From: a virus
Reading direction: 5' to 3' (one strand)
Length of the DNA: 64,000 nt
IMG/VR virus record: IMGVR_UViG_3300020221_000005
Coordinates: 39,352 to 103,351 of that record
Made by a program: the position numbers and the translations under genes. Under the pieces are notes generated by a model. The model saw only the letters and a program-made list of their open reading frames with translations. It searched no databases and was not told the origin of the DNA. Every line of letters begins with the position of its first letter. Within the stretch, counting starts at the first letter, position 1. Positions 14,857 to 25,597 of the stretch are shown here, in pieces.

Positions 14857-17800
14857 ATGTTGAGTATTATTACACAGTCATCCGATAAAATCAATCAGAT
14901 AAGTTTTTTATCTCTAAAAGATTCGGAATTGTTATCTCTGAGTTCTTCTAGGGAATACTTCTTTGGAGAACAAGACACGGATTTAATTTCGGTGGGCATT
15001 TTTGATTCTCAAAAACAGTTGATTTCTTCAGGAGAAATAACGGGATCGTCATCTAACTTAAAGGTATATTATGATTATGAAGACGTCGATGGAAATATAT
15101 TTAAGGATTATTATTTTCCCATCAAATCAAATTTAATTCAAGATTTAAACAAAAATATATTGATTTCGATAGAAGATATTATAGATTCACAGTCTGTTAC
15201 AAATAATAATTTTTATCTATCGATTACGCCGACGTCTCCGTTTTTTTCTCAAAAAAATCCATTAATCATCAAAGAAATAAGTAATTCTAGAAAAGAAATA
15301 AAATTCATAAAAAACTTCGCAGATGAAAGTGTGATAAATGATATATCTGTTACGTTTAATGGTAATCAAATATTGCTTAATGGTAATCAAGAGATAAAAA
15401 TAAAAAAAGGAACCGTTTATAACTTAAATTTTACTAATCAAGATATAAATATAGTTAGATTTAGTAAAACTAAAGATGGAAAATTTTTTAGTGGTGGTTC
15501 AGATTATGTTAAAAATATATTATATAAACAATCCACAAAACAAATTATTTTAGACGCTACGGAAGATATTCCCAACACTTTATTTGTATACAATAGAAAT
15601 TTTAAAGATAATAACGCCATTATACAGTTTGAAGGAGAAGTTGATAGTAAAATTTTTAAATTAAATACCGAATTTTTAGCGTTAGAACAAAAAAGTTTTA
15701 TAAATAAAAAATTATGCAGCGAGTTTGAATATTATTTGAATTCATTTAGTTTATCAGAGATTTTTTCAAAAACAAAAGACAACTATGAAACTGAGATAAA
15801 TTCTTTGAAATTTTTATTTTCCTTAGTCGACGATGATGGTGTAATGGGAATACTACGTTCGATCTATTATGGAGAAAGTTATTATGATGCTACATTAAGA
15901 AAACAAAAAAAATTATTAGGTATTAAAGACTATATAATAAATTATCTCAAATTTAATTACGAATTTATCAATACATTTGATTATACACGAACAATTTTTT
16001 CTAACATTAATAATTTTACCTGTAATAAAAGATTATTATTTTTTAATCCAAATGTTAACATATCAAAACAATCCAAACAACAGTATGTTGATTCTTTTAG
16101 ATATGTGTCAACTGTAATGTCAGAATTCTTAACATATGTAATAAATTCAATCGAATTACAATATTTATCAAAATTTAAATCGCCACTAAAAAATACAATA
16201 AAATTTAAAGAAAATGAATTATTTTTTATTTTGAATTCGAAAATTCAAAATGATGAGTTTTTAGTAAAATTAAAAGATCCTATTCCAGATAACTATAACG
16301 CAGGAGATTTTTGTGAAATTTCAAATAATTCATATACCCCCTTCTTTCAAATAATTAATTTTGAAACTGATTCGATTAAATCAACTATAAAACTGACTCG
16401 GCCAAATTTTAATATAGACATAAATGAGCCGTCAACTAGAACTATCGGTTCTCAATATTTTAATAATAACGAGTTAAAATTAAACAGAATTGATAACAAT
16501 AAAATTAACGCGGATAAAAAAATTAAAAATATAAATGTTGATTATACAAATTTTAGCAATTTTGTGGTGTTTTCTTCGGCAAATTTACGTATTAAAATAT
16601 TTCAAAATAAAATAATAAAAGAAACTTTGTTGGATGAAGAAAATCAAAAATTGAAATCGTTAGATTCCAGTGGATCATCCGTAAATGATAAATTTAACGT
16701 TCATAAAAAAATTGAAGACAATAATAAAGAGATCGATGAAATATATTCTGGATTTGATGGATACGAATCATATCTTTATAATACAAATAAATTTATATAT
16801 AATTCGACTTTAAAAAAGTTTACGGAATCTAAAACAAATAAATCTTCTTCCGATTTCGTGGATCAATTATTAAACGATTCAACGTATTATGATAAAAATA
16901 ATAGAGACTCACTCATAAATAATACTCCTGAATATGTCTACCTAAATGAAAATAATGACGAATACTTGAAGTTTTTAAGTATGATAGGACATACTTTTGA
17001 TAACATTTATTTATACATATCATCCATAGGGATTTATAAAAAAGTTGGTGAAGATTATTCGACGGGAATTTCATCCGATTTTATAAATCATATTCTTTCT
17101 AGCTTTGGGTTTGATACGCCTCCAAATGTAAGTGGGATATTAGAAAATGCATCGATTGAAGAATGTTATTTGGACAAATTTAAAAAGGCCGATTTAAAAA
17201 ATTCTATATCTTTAGATAAAAAAACTAAAATTATATGGAAAAGAATATTAAATAATTTACCATCGATTTACAAAACTAAAGGAACTGAAGAATGTCTTAG
17301 ACAGATATTTTCAATTTATGGAATACCAAATAATATGATTTTGGTAAAAGAATTTGGCGGCGGTTATACAAAAAATGAAATAAGTTCTTCATATTTGGTA
17401 GATGAAAAAGAGTATTTGTTGGAGTTTGTTGGTGGAGACGACGAGTATGTTGAAATTAAAAATTTAACTCCCTATAAATCTATAGATTTTAAACTTTTTA
17501 TTGATAAAGAAAAATATAAAAATTTAAACAGACTGATTGTTCCTATTCACGGAACTTTCAACGATCTCGGTGATCCGGTTTACTCTTTAGGGTTCATAAA
17601 ATTTACCGAGAAGTTAGGCAGTTTATACTTCATAATAAAAAACGAAAATTTCTTGCCTGTCGTGTATATAACCTCTCCATTTTATATGTTTAACGGAGAA
17701 GTAATGAACATTTTATTAAGAAAAAACGAGGCTTCAAAAAAATTTGAGCATCCTATAGATGAAAATATATTACCTATTCAGTATGATATAGTCATACATC

Positions 17801-19800
17801 AAAATGAATTTTGCGTCGATCCAATTGACAAAAAATTTAGTTTTTATTTATCAGGATCATATAATGAAAAATTTAATAGTTTAGGTGCAATTACGGCTTT
17901 TGGAAATCCAAACGAAAAAATAGATTTAATTTCAGAACTTAGTAACATACCGATCGTTAGTAGAGAGGCCATTTTACAAGGGGTAATTTCTGAGAGTTTT
18001 GGTAACGTTGGTGATATAACCGATTTAGTTACAGAATTTGATTATAATGATTTCTTTAGATTTACGGAGTTGCAACAATATTCACTCAGTAAGTTTTATG
18101 GTTGTTTGGATAAAATTACCATACAAAAAACCCCGATTTCAGACGAGAACTTTTATACAAAATGTAAAAATTTTAATTCTTATTATCAGGGCCAACCGTC
18201 TTCGAGTTACGACGATATTTTGTTTAGATTTAATTTAGGCGTTCCGATAGATATTATTTCTGGTTCTTTTTTAGAAGACGGATATAAGGTAAATAATGTA
18301 AATCCACGTTATAATAACATATATGCAGCCGTTCATAATGTAGTGGGAAATAATTATTACAATCGTTTTAATACGTCAAGTTGTGTAAGCGAATCATATT
18401 CTATATTTCCGCATCAGACTCGTGAATTTAATATTAGGAACGAATATTTTACAGCAGAAATAGGTCCTAGTAGATTCGAAAATGATAAAGTAAATAAAAG
18501 TGTGAGATATACATACGATGGCACTCTTTCTCCATTGAAATCTCAAACTTATAAAAATAAGAATGAATACTATGTAGATACTAATAAAATTGGGGTGTTT
18601 TTATCTCCCATTCATGAGCGAAATAAATCTATATTAGATTTTTTTGGAAATTATGAAATTGTTTCTTCAATTTCAGATCCAAGAGAACGTTTTGGAAGAA
18701 AATATTTAGGGCTTGAGAAATTAAGAGAATATTATTATGGAGAAAATTACATAAATAAAATTTTATTTAACGAATTATTTACAATTTATAAAACGTATGT
18801 TGACGGAAGTATTTTTGATACTCTTAAAAACTTATTACCCGCTAGAAATAAAGTTTATACCGGGCTGTTAATAGAACCTACAATTTTAGAAAGAAATAGG
18901 ATTGAAGAAAAACCTGTCAATATAACCAATTTACACGTTTTAACTGCCAGTATTCAATTATCTAATATCTTAGGTGACGTAGATAGTTCTACTATTAGTT
19001 ATCTCACAAATTCTATTGTCGACTTAAAATTATATAAAAACAGTTTTGTGTTTGGTGATTATTCGTTTGAAGGATACAAATCTATAACTGATGTTCCTGA
19101 TTTGTATATGAATAATATATTTGTCGACCATAATGGATTGGCTGACGTAGATGGAAAAAAATATTTTGCATATAGTAAAATTAATAAAAAAACTGTGACT
19201 TATTCTTCGGATAATATTACGTCTTCAAATGTTACTAAAGATTTTATTTCTGTAGAATTAATTAATAGCGGCAGTTCGTTTACAACATCTTCTGCACATA
19301 ATATACTTTCTGATCTGCGAAATTTTCCACATATAAGTAGAAAAAATTTATCGCTTAGAAAAGAACTGTATTATGTTACAGGCAGTCTTGCTGACGTAGA
19401 TTTACCTCCGAGTTATTTCGGTAAAGGTAGACAAAATAGATTTACAACAATTAATGAATCTGGAAACGATAACCGAGAACCAATAATTAGAATTGATACT
19501 AGCCAAGCGGTGATAGGAACTCCGATCACCTCTTCAATATCTAGATTACAACTTCTACCTTGGTTTGGAAATCTAAGAAAACTACCGAGATTTGCTTCGC
19601 CATACCTTGGATCTGTAATAGACATAGAAACCAAAAATAGATTTAATACGGCTAAATTGTATATATCGAGTGGAGAAATAATCTTAAACGGCTCTCAATT
19701 AATAAATGAAAATTCCACCACGACTATAAAACAATATACTAAATATAGAATTCCAGAAGATTTTCAACCAAATGTGTTATTTGGTGGGAGAGGATTGTAA
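14857..19800 (+). CDS. Giant tail/baseplate structural protein (1647 aa)
   Basis: This is the longest protein in the window. Residues about 795-830 read NNLPSIYKTKGTEECLRQIFSIYGIPNNM...KEFGGGY, a K-T-K-G-T-x-x-x-x-R-x-x-F-x-x-Y-G-I-P motif found in tail proteins of large phages and related to P2 gpI-type baseplate proteins. The following region (about 840-1090) is beta-rich with alternating strands, possibly a lectin-like insertion. The N-terminal 750 residues are Asn/Lys/Ile-rich. Position after gp6 corresponds to the T4 gp7 region (outer wedge), but sequence alone does not prove equivalence. No catalytic motif was found. Confidence 0.6.
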   Translation: MLSIITQSSDKINQISFLSLKDSELLSLSSSREYFFGEQDTDLISVGIFDSQKQLISSGEITGSSSNLKVYYDYEDVDGNIFKDYYFPIKSNLIQDLNKNILISIEDIIDSQSVTNNNFYLSITPTSPFFSQKNPLIIKEISNSRKEIKFIKNFADESVINDISVTFNGNQILLNGNQEIKIKKGTVYNLNFTNQDINIVRFSKTKDGKFFSGGSDYVKNILYKQSTKQIILDATEDIPNTLFVYNRNFKDNNAIIQFEGEVDSKIFKLNTEFLALEQKSFINKKLCSEFEYYLNSFSLSEIFSKTKDNYETEINSLKFLFSLVDDDGVMGILRSIYYGESYYDATLRKQKKLLGIKDYIINYLKFNYEFINTFDYTRTIFSNINNFTCNKRLLFFNPNVNISKQSKQQYVDSFRYVSTVMSEFLTYVINSIELQYLSKFKSPLKNTIKFKENELFFILNSKIQNDEFLVKLKDPIPDNYNAGDFCEISNNSYTPFFQIINFETDSIKSTIKLTRPNFNIDINEPSTRTIGSQYFNNNELKLNRIDNNKINADKKIKNINVDYTNFSNFVVFSSANLRIKIFQNKIIKETLLDEENQKLKSLDSSGSSVNDKFNVHKKIEDNNKEIDEIYSGFDGYESYLYNTNKFIYNSTLKKFTESKTNKSSSDFVDQLLNDSTYYDKNNRDSLINNTPEYVYLNENNDEYLKFLSMIGHTFDNIYLYISSIGIYKKVGEDYSTGISSDFINHILSSFGFDTPPNVSGILENASIEECYLDKFKKADLKNSISLDKKTKIIWKRILNNLPSIYKTKGTEECLRQIFSIYGIPNNMILVKEFGGGYTKNEISSSYLVDEKEYLLEFVGGDDEYVEIKNLTPYKSIDFKLFIDKEKYKNLNRLIVPIHGTFNDLGDPVYSLGFIKFTEKLGSLYFIIKNENFLPVVYITSPFYMFNGEVMNILLRKNEASKKFEHPIDENILPIQYDIVIHQNEFCVDPIDKKFSFYLSGSYNEKFNSLGAITAFGNPNEKIDLISELSNIPIVSREAILQGVISESFGNVGDITDLVTEFDYNDFFRFTELQQYSLSKFYGCLDKITIQKTPISDENFYTKCKNFNSYYQGQPSSSYDDILFRFNLGVPIDIISGSFLEDGYKVNNVNPRYNNIYAAVHNVVGNNYYNRFNTSSCVSESYSIFPHQTREFNIRNEYFTAEIGPSRFENDKVNKSVRYTYDGTLSPLKSQTYKNKNEYYVDTNKIGVFLSPIHERNKSILDFFGNYEIVSSISDPRERFGRKYLGLEKLREYYYGENYINKILFNELFTIYKTYVDGSIFDTLKNLLPARNKVYTGLLIEPTILERNRIEEKPVNITNLHVLTASIQLSNILGDVDSSTISYLTNSIVDLKLYKNSFVFGDYSFEGYKSITDVPDLYMNNIFVDHNGLADVDGKKYFAYSKINKKTVTYSSDNITSSNVTKDFISVELINSGSSFTTSSAHNILSDLRNFPHISRKNLSLRKELYYVTGSLADVDLPPSYFGKGRQNRFTTINESGNDNREPIIRIDTSQAVIGTPITSSISRLQLLPWFGNLRKLPRFASPYLGSVIDIETKNRFNTAKLYISSGEIILNGSQLINENSTTTIKQYTKYRIPEDFQPNVLFGGRGL

Positions 19801-19830
19801 ATAAAAAATAATAAAAAATAAAATTTTGAA

Positions 19831-19839
19831 CTATTTATT
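19831..19839 (+). promoter_or_regulatory. Late-promoter-like motif CTATTTATT
   Basis: CTATTTATT sits 9 nt before the ATG at 19849 in a 48-nt AT-only gap, and differs from the consensus CTATTTATA at the last base. Confidence 0.45.
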
Positions 19840-19848
19840 AATTAAAAT

Positions 19849-20481
19849 ATGGCATACTTAGACAACAAATCCATCGTAGTTGATGCAGTTTTAACAAAAA
19901 AAGGTAGAGAACTTCTAGCCAAAAATGGAAGCTTACAAATAACATCGTTTGCATTAGCCGACGACGAAATAAATTATGGACTTTATAACGAAAACGCGGC
20001 ATCCGAGGACCTAAAGGAGATTGCTCTAATAAACACTCCTATTTTTGAACCTACGGTCGATGACACACAGACGATGAAATATAAGTTAGTTACCTTAGAT
20101 CAGGGAACTACATTTATTCCTACTGTTACAATCGCACAATCTTCAATTAGTGTGGTATCTACATATAACGGTCGTATCGTAATATCGCCATCGACCACAC
20201 CATCAAATTATAATGCTAATGGAGGATATACTGCGATATTGGGAAATTCTAAAGTTGGAACGTTGATTGTCACGATTGAAGCTCCCATAACCACCAACGT
20301 AGGTACAGTAACGGCGTTCGCTGGTGATCAATCTTCGGAAAATTCACAAGCTTTGGTAGGATTAGAATTTGCATTTACACCTTCTGCAAAATTATCACAG
20401 ACCACCACTACCACACTAACTATCATAGGAAACGAAAGTGGCGGTGGTGTAAGTATTCCTGTAACTATAACCGTCGAATAA
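19849..20481 (+). CDS. Virion structural protein (210 aa)
   Basis: The N terminus (YLDNKSIVVDAVLTKKGRELLAKNG...QITSFALADDEINY) matches a conserved module of structural proteins in large marine phages, with the pattern V-D-A-V-L-T-x-K-G-R-x-L-L. The C-terminal half (about 105-210) is a Thr/Ser-rich beta domain with Ig-like character (TVTIAQSSISVV...VSIPVTITVE). The exact location in the virion is unknown; neighbours suggest the baseplate or a fibre attachment. Confidence 0.65.
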   Translation: MAYLDNKSIVVDAVLTKKGRELLAKNGSLQITSFALADDEINYGLYNENAASEDLKEIALINTPIFEPTVDDTQTMKYKLVTLDQGTTFIPTVTIAQSSISVVSTYNGRIVISPSTTPSNYNANGGYTAILGNSKVGTLIVTIEAPITTNVGTVTAFAGDQSSENSQALVGLEFAFTPSAKLSQTTTTTLTIIGNESGGGVSIPVTITVE

Positions 20482-20485
20482 CTTT

Positions 20486-21577
20486 ATGGCAAATTTTAAA
20501 ATTTATCAACCATTTGAATCGACTGACATAATTTCAGGAAAAACCACAGGAGTTTCTAGCGGTTATTTTCCTGGAGGTGACATTAGTATTTCACAGTCTT
20601 TTTTTCTAACTTCAAGTGCTCAGACAAAATTAATAGGTTCAAATGGTAGTTATGATGTGTTAAATGGATTGTATTATACTAATGTATATAATAACAGTAT
20701 AAGTAATCCACAACTATTATTTTCGATTGCATATGGTTCTACAAGTGGCGGAGGAACAAGTACTGCCAACTCGGTATTTTCTAGTTCGGCCGCAATTTAC
20801 AATCAATATAAAAACATATTATTAGGAATTTCAGATTTAGATGGAAAATTTAGTTTTAAAACAGGTAGTATAGGTTCTTCTACTTTTATCACGAGTTCGG
20901 AAGTGTTTATAATTGCATTTAGTTCGGATTTGATGAAGGATCAAATTGATAGAGGTCAGTGGTCGTTTACTATTTCAGGTTCTTTTGGTTCTAGTAGTTT
21001 ATCTTTAATTGATGAATATCCTATTCTATCTTCAACGGAACAAAAGGAACAACGGTTGGTATATCAAGTTATTACTGGAAGTTATAACGCAGCTACAGGA
21101 CAGAATGGAACAATTTCTTCCCGCGAATATCATGGTTTGGGATTGTTTTATCCTAAAAACGGAATCATTGTTTTAAACGCAAACAAATTAGCACAATACG
21201 CCGGTCATGTTTTTGATAACACGACCGCCTCATCGATAATAAATCATCAAGAACTATTCAAAAAATTAAAAGGCGCGACTAATTCTGTAATGCGTGTAAG
21301 AAAAACTGAGGCGGTCCCATCAACACACTATTTTATTAGAGTTAAAAATCAAGACTATAATTTCTCAAATAATCCATCTTTTATTCATCAAACGACAGAT
21401 GCAAATACTACAAAGGGAGATATAATTAATGGTCTCCAAACTGAGCCCAAGACTTTTGTGACTACGGTGGGTTTGTATAACGACCTGAATGAATTGGTTG
21501 CAGTAGCTAAATTAAGTAGACCAACGAAAAAAGACTTTACCACGGAATTGTTGATTAGAGTGAGATTAGATTTCTAA
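20486..21577 (+). CDS. Virion structural protein with C-terminal GLYND module (363 aa)
   Basis: A Ser/Gly-rich beta protein starting 4 nt after the previous gene. Residues about 325-363 (VTTVGLYNDLNELVAVAKL...ELLIRVRLDF) match the last part of the protein at 25590-30071 (ITTIGLYNNLDLIGVVKL...LNFIIRFDI), suggesting a shared assembly or anchoring domain. The middle contains FIIAFSSDLMKDQIDRGQWSFTISGS. Such C-terminal modules recur in tail proteins of marine T4-like phages. A role as baseplate/fibre-adaptor component is inferred from the sharing. Confidence 0.6.
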   Translation: MANFKIYQPFESTDIISGKTTGVSSGYFPGGDISISQSFFLTSSAQTKLIGSNGSYDVLNGLYYTNVYNNSISNPQLLFSIAYGSTSGGGTSTANSVFSSSAAIYNQYKNILLGISDLDGKFSFKTGSIGSSTFITSSEVFIIAFSSDLMKDQIDRGQWSFTISGSFGSSSLSLIDEYPILSSTEQKEQRLVYQVITGSYNAATGQNGTISSREYHGLGLFYPKNGIIVLNANKLAQYAGHVFDNTTASSIINHQELFKKLKGATNSVMRVRKTEAVPSTHYFIRVKNQDYNFSNNPSFIHQTTDANTTKGDIINGLQTEPKTFVTTVGLYNDLNELVAVAKLSRPTKKDFTTELLIRVRLDF

Positions 21578-21594
21578 AATTACAATTCGATTGA

Positions 21595-21602
21595 TATTTA
21601 TG
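21595..21602 (+). promoter_or_regulatory. Late-promoter-like motif TATTTATG
   Basis: One base off TATTTATA, 5 nt before the ATG at 21608 in a short 30-nt gap before the giant propeller genes. Confidence 0.35.
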
Positions 21603-21607
21603 GTAGA

Positions 21608-24600
21608 ATGATTAAAAGTCTAAATAAAGATGACATAAATTCAGTTCCATTTGTTGTATCAAAAAGATGGAGAGCCACAAGCAAATCTAATATAAATTTA
21701 TTGGGGGATGTGGATTTCGAGTATCTATTTACTGACGCCAATTTTGTTTCAGAGTCTAAAACTCATAAATTTATATCAGAATCTAAATCTTTTACAAATA
21801 AGTTTGTTGCTGAAAATACGGTTCAGTCAGTTGGTTTGCTTTCAACAAAGCCGTTTGCTATAGAATATCTTGATTATGGTGATGGTTGGCAATTTGGTTG
21901 CACTTCTTCTTTGGTCGCCGAACCAACATATTCAATAATAATGGAAGATACAAGTAGTGGTCAAGTGGATTTGCATGTGCAGGGATCTTCGGATTATTGG
22001 TTACTCGAATCATATGCAGATATAAGTAACAGCAAATCTCCATACAACGGACCTTCGTATAGATTTGATTTGGCTATGGATGTGCCGTTTACAAATTCTA
22101 TATGTAATCTTTGTTTAGAACAAACGGAAGATAATTTTTTAACTATAGAAGATGGAATAAAGACTGAACAATTTATAAAATTCGATCCAGACATCGAGGT
22201 TCAAAATTTGAGTGATACATATAAAAGAATAATATACGATCAGACTAAAAATTTATTTTATAACGATTCTAAAGATCCAACTAAGTTATTGGGATTAGAA
22301 AATTTAGACGTGATTTTGGACGGAAAAAAAAGAGTTATATATGACAGAATTAAAGTAGTAACTATCCCACAAGCTTATTTTGGTGATAAAATAATGGAAA
22401 ATAGCGTGGAAATAATAGAAAATTCTAGCGATCAAACTTACACAGTAGTGGATGATGGCAAAGGCAATTTACATGTAAAAGAAAAAGTATTCGGCGTAAT
22501 TACATCGGATCAAAATAAAGATATAAACCATTTTAATTCTTGTTCTTGTGTAAATTTTGATGGGGTCGAATTCTTTTTAAACGAAGATTCTGTGACGGAA
22601 TTAAATTGGCAATATTACAAAAATAATATTCTTTTTGTCGATAGAAACTTCGCACACGATTTTTACATTTATGGATATGATACTACAAATAAAATAAAAC
22701 CAAAAGAAGTAGAGTCTTATCTAATGTATATTGGAGATGCTGGTTTTGACGTTGGCGGTGGAATACAACACAGCGAAAACTCTGATAGTGCTTCGGTTAT
22801 GGCTATGGCTATACAAACCGATGACAAAGTGCTTATCGGCGGAAGATTCACCAGTTACAACAATACACCAAGCTCTATTCTCGCTCGAATAAACATTGAC
22901 GGTACTTTGGATGGACCCTTCAACAACAATCTTAATCTTTCCTTCAGAGGTAACGTATATAACTATGTTACATCTATTTTGATTTATCCGACGAGCAGTA
23001 ATAATTCAGGCAAAATTCTTATCGGCGGCAATTTCATTTATTCCGGAAAGCAAGGAATTGTTCGAATTAACTCCAATGGTACGCTTGATGAGACATTCAA
23101 CGGTGTAGGTGTTGGATTTAATAACGTAGTGACTGATATCGCATTACAGTCTGATGAAAAAATCATTGCGGTTGGGAGTTTCACCAGTTACAATGGTTAC
23201 ACCGTTCCTTCAATAGTTAGATTGAATAAAAATGGCGAAATCGACACCACGTTTACATCTTCTGGCTACTGGACAAATCAACCCAATCCACCTACTCCAG
23301 CCTTGAATATTCTGAACAAGGTAATTGTCTATCCCACGGGAAATAATACAGACAAAATTTTGATCGGTGGAGAGTTTATTGCTCTTACATCATCGGGCGG
23401 GCCTGTTAACCGCGATCGGTATCTTATACGACTCAAAAAAGACGGTGAGTTTGACAACGACTTCGGATATTACAACCACGCGGGTGGAATTAATGATATG
23501 GTATTATTACCAGATGAAAAAATAATTATTGCCGGCAGTTTCGGTTCTAATCCACACGGAATTCAACGACTTAAACCGCCGACGACGAACATAACGGTTA
23601 GCCGTGATGAAACCTTTAACATTCCACCGACACAGACTGGCACTGAAGCTTATCCTTCAAGATCATTTTCTGTTGCTTTACAGTCGGACGGTAAAATACT
23701 TCTCGGCGGCATTTTCAATAGATATGATAACACACCAGAACAACATAGTATCCTTCGTCTAAACTCTGATGGTGAGCTCGACACTACCTTTAGGAGCGGG
23801 TTGCCGCTCGCCGAGGGGCTGCTTAAAGCTGTTGATTCCATCAAACCACTGTCAGATGGTAGAATAATGATAGGCGGAAAGTTTTCCACATATGATGGTC
23901 AGAGTGTCAATAATATTGCTCGGCTTAATAACAACGGAAGGCTTCAAACTACGCAGTCGGTTTCGTTAACTAAAATACCTCACGATGAACTTTTGGGTAA
24001 TTTTAGAAAAATAGAGTGTGGAGATAATTTTGCCGCAATTTTAAAAACAAACGGTCAGTTAGTTGTTTGGGGAGAAAGTGAGGTGTCTAAATCTGTTCCA
24101 ATTTTTGGTGGCCTACTTATTGATATATCGGCGGGAGATCATCATATGATTGCTTTAGATGAAAACGGTAAAGTTTATGTTTGGGGAAATTCGTTGTATA
24201 CTGGTTCTATACCAACTTTTGTCGATAATAATTACTCTTATATAAAAGCAGGTCCAAGTGGAAGTGTGATTATTCATAAAAACGGATCAATTTATGGATT
24301 TGGACACAACAGTTTAACAAGTTCATTTTTTACCGCATCAAAAATTCCACAAAAATCTAATGTTAAAAAAATATCATTTGGAAAATCGCATGGAATGATT
24401 TTAGATAATGATGGTAATTTGTATTCTTGGGGGGCGAACGATACATACAGTCAATCAAAAATTCCAAATTTAGAAAATGTCAACATATCGGATGTTCAAT
24501 GTGGAGATGATCATACTATTATTTTAAAAAATAATGGTGAGTGTGTGGCGTGGGGAAAAAATGATTATTCACAATCTTTTATACCGTTTGGACAAAATAT

Positions 24601-25597
24601 TAATTCGTCGTGGTCTAATCCTCCTCCGCCAACGTCGGTCGCGACAAAGGGTTTAATTGATGGAGTTTCGATTGACGCTAAAGCCGACAGAAGTGCGGTT
24701 TATATAAAAAAATATACAGATGTTAGTCTGTTGCAATCTGAATTTGGACATGCATTTAAATTTGGATTTTCTTGGGGTGAACATCCTTTTGTAACAAAAT
24801 ACATGTTTAAAAGTATTGGTTTGGGTAGAAATTTTACTTTTTTAGACCCAAATATAAGATATCAAAAATTTATTTATAATAATGATTATACTTCGCCTAA
24901 AGTGATGAAAGGAACTTTTGATTTTTTTACCGACGTCAATTTTACTATAAATTTAAATACTACAAAACAATATAATTTAACCAACTATGACGTTAAAATT
25001 CTACCCACGCACGAACCGCATGGAACTCGACTATTTTCAGGATTAGAAATTTTAACTAAAAAATATAATAATAAAGAAAAATATTCATATATTGCTTCAA
25101 ATAAAGCACAATCTAATTTTGAAAATGAGATACCAAATATAAATAACATTTCTATGTCAGTGGGTGTCAAGGAATTTTATTTAAATACAGGATCTTTGAA
25201 TTTAGCGGATTTACATTATGGTGGTTATAGAAACGTTCCCGTTTATATTACACAACTAACAAGTGACATTTCAATGGGACAAACAGGTTCTAGAAATTAT
25301 AATGTAACTATGACAGGAAAGTTTTTAAATTATAATAAATCTCAGAATAAATTAACTGTATATATTGATTCGGCGACAGACAACTTGGTTCATAACAATT
25401 GGGCAATAGATTTTGAAAAAATTAACGTATATGAAATTATAGATGAACTTGATTTATCCAATTCTAAATTTGATAAATTTTATTTTAATGAAATATTTTT
25501 ATATACAACGTCATCTAATATGAATTCCATAATAAATGATGAACAATTTTTTATTAAATATATAAAGAATAATACAAGTGATAATGTATATGCATAA
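21608..25597 (+). CDS. Giant adhesin-like virion protein: delta-60 propeller plus RCC1 repeats (1329 aa)
   Basis: Residues 1-375 form an Asn/Asp-rich N-terminal region. About 385-785 contain seven delta-60-type repeats (pattern D-x-K-I-L-I-G-G-x-F-x-x-Y-x-x-x-x-x-x-x-x-R-L-N-x-D-G-x-x-D-x-x-F), the number expected for a seven-bladed propeller. About 795-1035 hold five to six degenerate RCC1 repeats (CGDNFAAILKTNGQLVVWG, AGDHHMIALDENGKVYVWG, CGDDHTIILKNNGECVAWG). The remaining 295 residues are beta-rich and unassigned. Delta-60 and RCC1 propellers are typical of bacterial surface proteins, so a receptor-binding or adhesive tail role is likely. The delta-60 part has visibly higher GC than its flanks. 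It overlaps the next gene slightly. Confidence 0.75.
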   Translation: MIKSLNKDDINSVPFVVSKRWRATSKSNINLLGDVDFEYLFTDANFVSESKTHKFISESKSFTNKFVAENTVQSVGLLSTKPFAIEYLDYGDGWQFGCTSSLVAEPTYSIIMEDTSSGQVDLHVQGSSDYWLLESYADISNSKSPYNGPSYRFDLAMDVPFTNSICNLCLEQTEDNFLTIEDGIKTEQFIKFDPDIEVQNLSDTYKRIIYDQTKNLFYNDSKDPTKLLGLENLDVILDGKKRVIYDRIKVVTIPQAYFGDKIMENSVEIIENSSDQTYTVVDDGKGNLHVKEKVFGVITSDQNKDINHFNSCSCVNFDGVEFFLNEDSVTELNWQYYKNNILFVDRNFAHDFYIYGYDTTNKIKPKEVESYLMYIGDAGFDVGGGIQHSENSDSASVMAMAIQTDDKVLIGGRFTSYNNTPSSILARINIDGTLDGPFNNNLNLSFRGNVYNYVTSILIYPTSSNNSGKILIGGNFIYSGKQGIVRINSNGTLDETFNGVGVGFNNVVTDIALQSDEKIIAVGSFTSYNGYTVPSIVRLNKNGEIDTTFTSSGYWTNQPNPPTPALNILNKVIVYPTGNNTDKILIGGEFIALTSSGGPVNRDRYLIRLKKDGEFDNDFGYYNHAGGINDMVLLPDEKIIIAGSFGSNPHGIQRLKPPTTNITVSRDETFNIPPTQTGTEAYPSRSFSVALQSDGKILLGGIFNRYDNTPEQHSILRLNSDGELDTTFRSGLPLAEGLLKAVDSIKPLSDGRIMIGGKFSTYDGQSVNNIARLNNNGRLQTTQSVSLTKIPHDELLGNFRKIECGDNFAAILKTNGQLVVWGESEVSKSVPIFGGLLIDISAGDHHMIALDENGKVYVWGNSLYTGSIPTFVDNNYSYIKAGPSGSVIIHKNGSIYGFGHNSLTSSFFTASKIPQKSNVKKISFGKSHGMILDNDGNLYSWGANDTYSQSKIPNLENVNISDVQCGDDHTIILKNNGECVAWGKNDYSQSFIPFGQNINSSWSNPPPPTSVATKGLIDGVSIDAKADRSAVYIKKYTDVSLLQSEFGHAFKFGFSWGEHPFVTKYMFKSIGLGRNFTFLDPNIRYQKFIYNNDYTSPKVMKGTFDFFTDVNFTINLNTTKQYNLTNYDVKILPTHEPHGTRLFSGLEILTKKYNNKEKYSYIASNKAQSNFENEIPNINNISMSVGVKEFYLNTGSLNLADLHYGGYRNVPVYITQLTSDISMGQTGSRNYNVTMTGKFLNYNKSQNKLTVYIDSATDNLVHNNWAIDFEKINVYEIIDELDLSNSKFDKFYFNEIFLYTTSSNMNSIINDEQFFIKYIKNNTSDNVYA

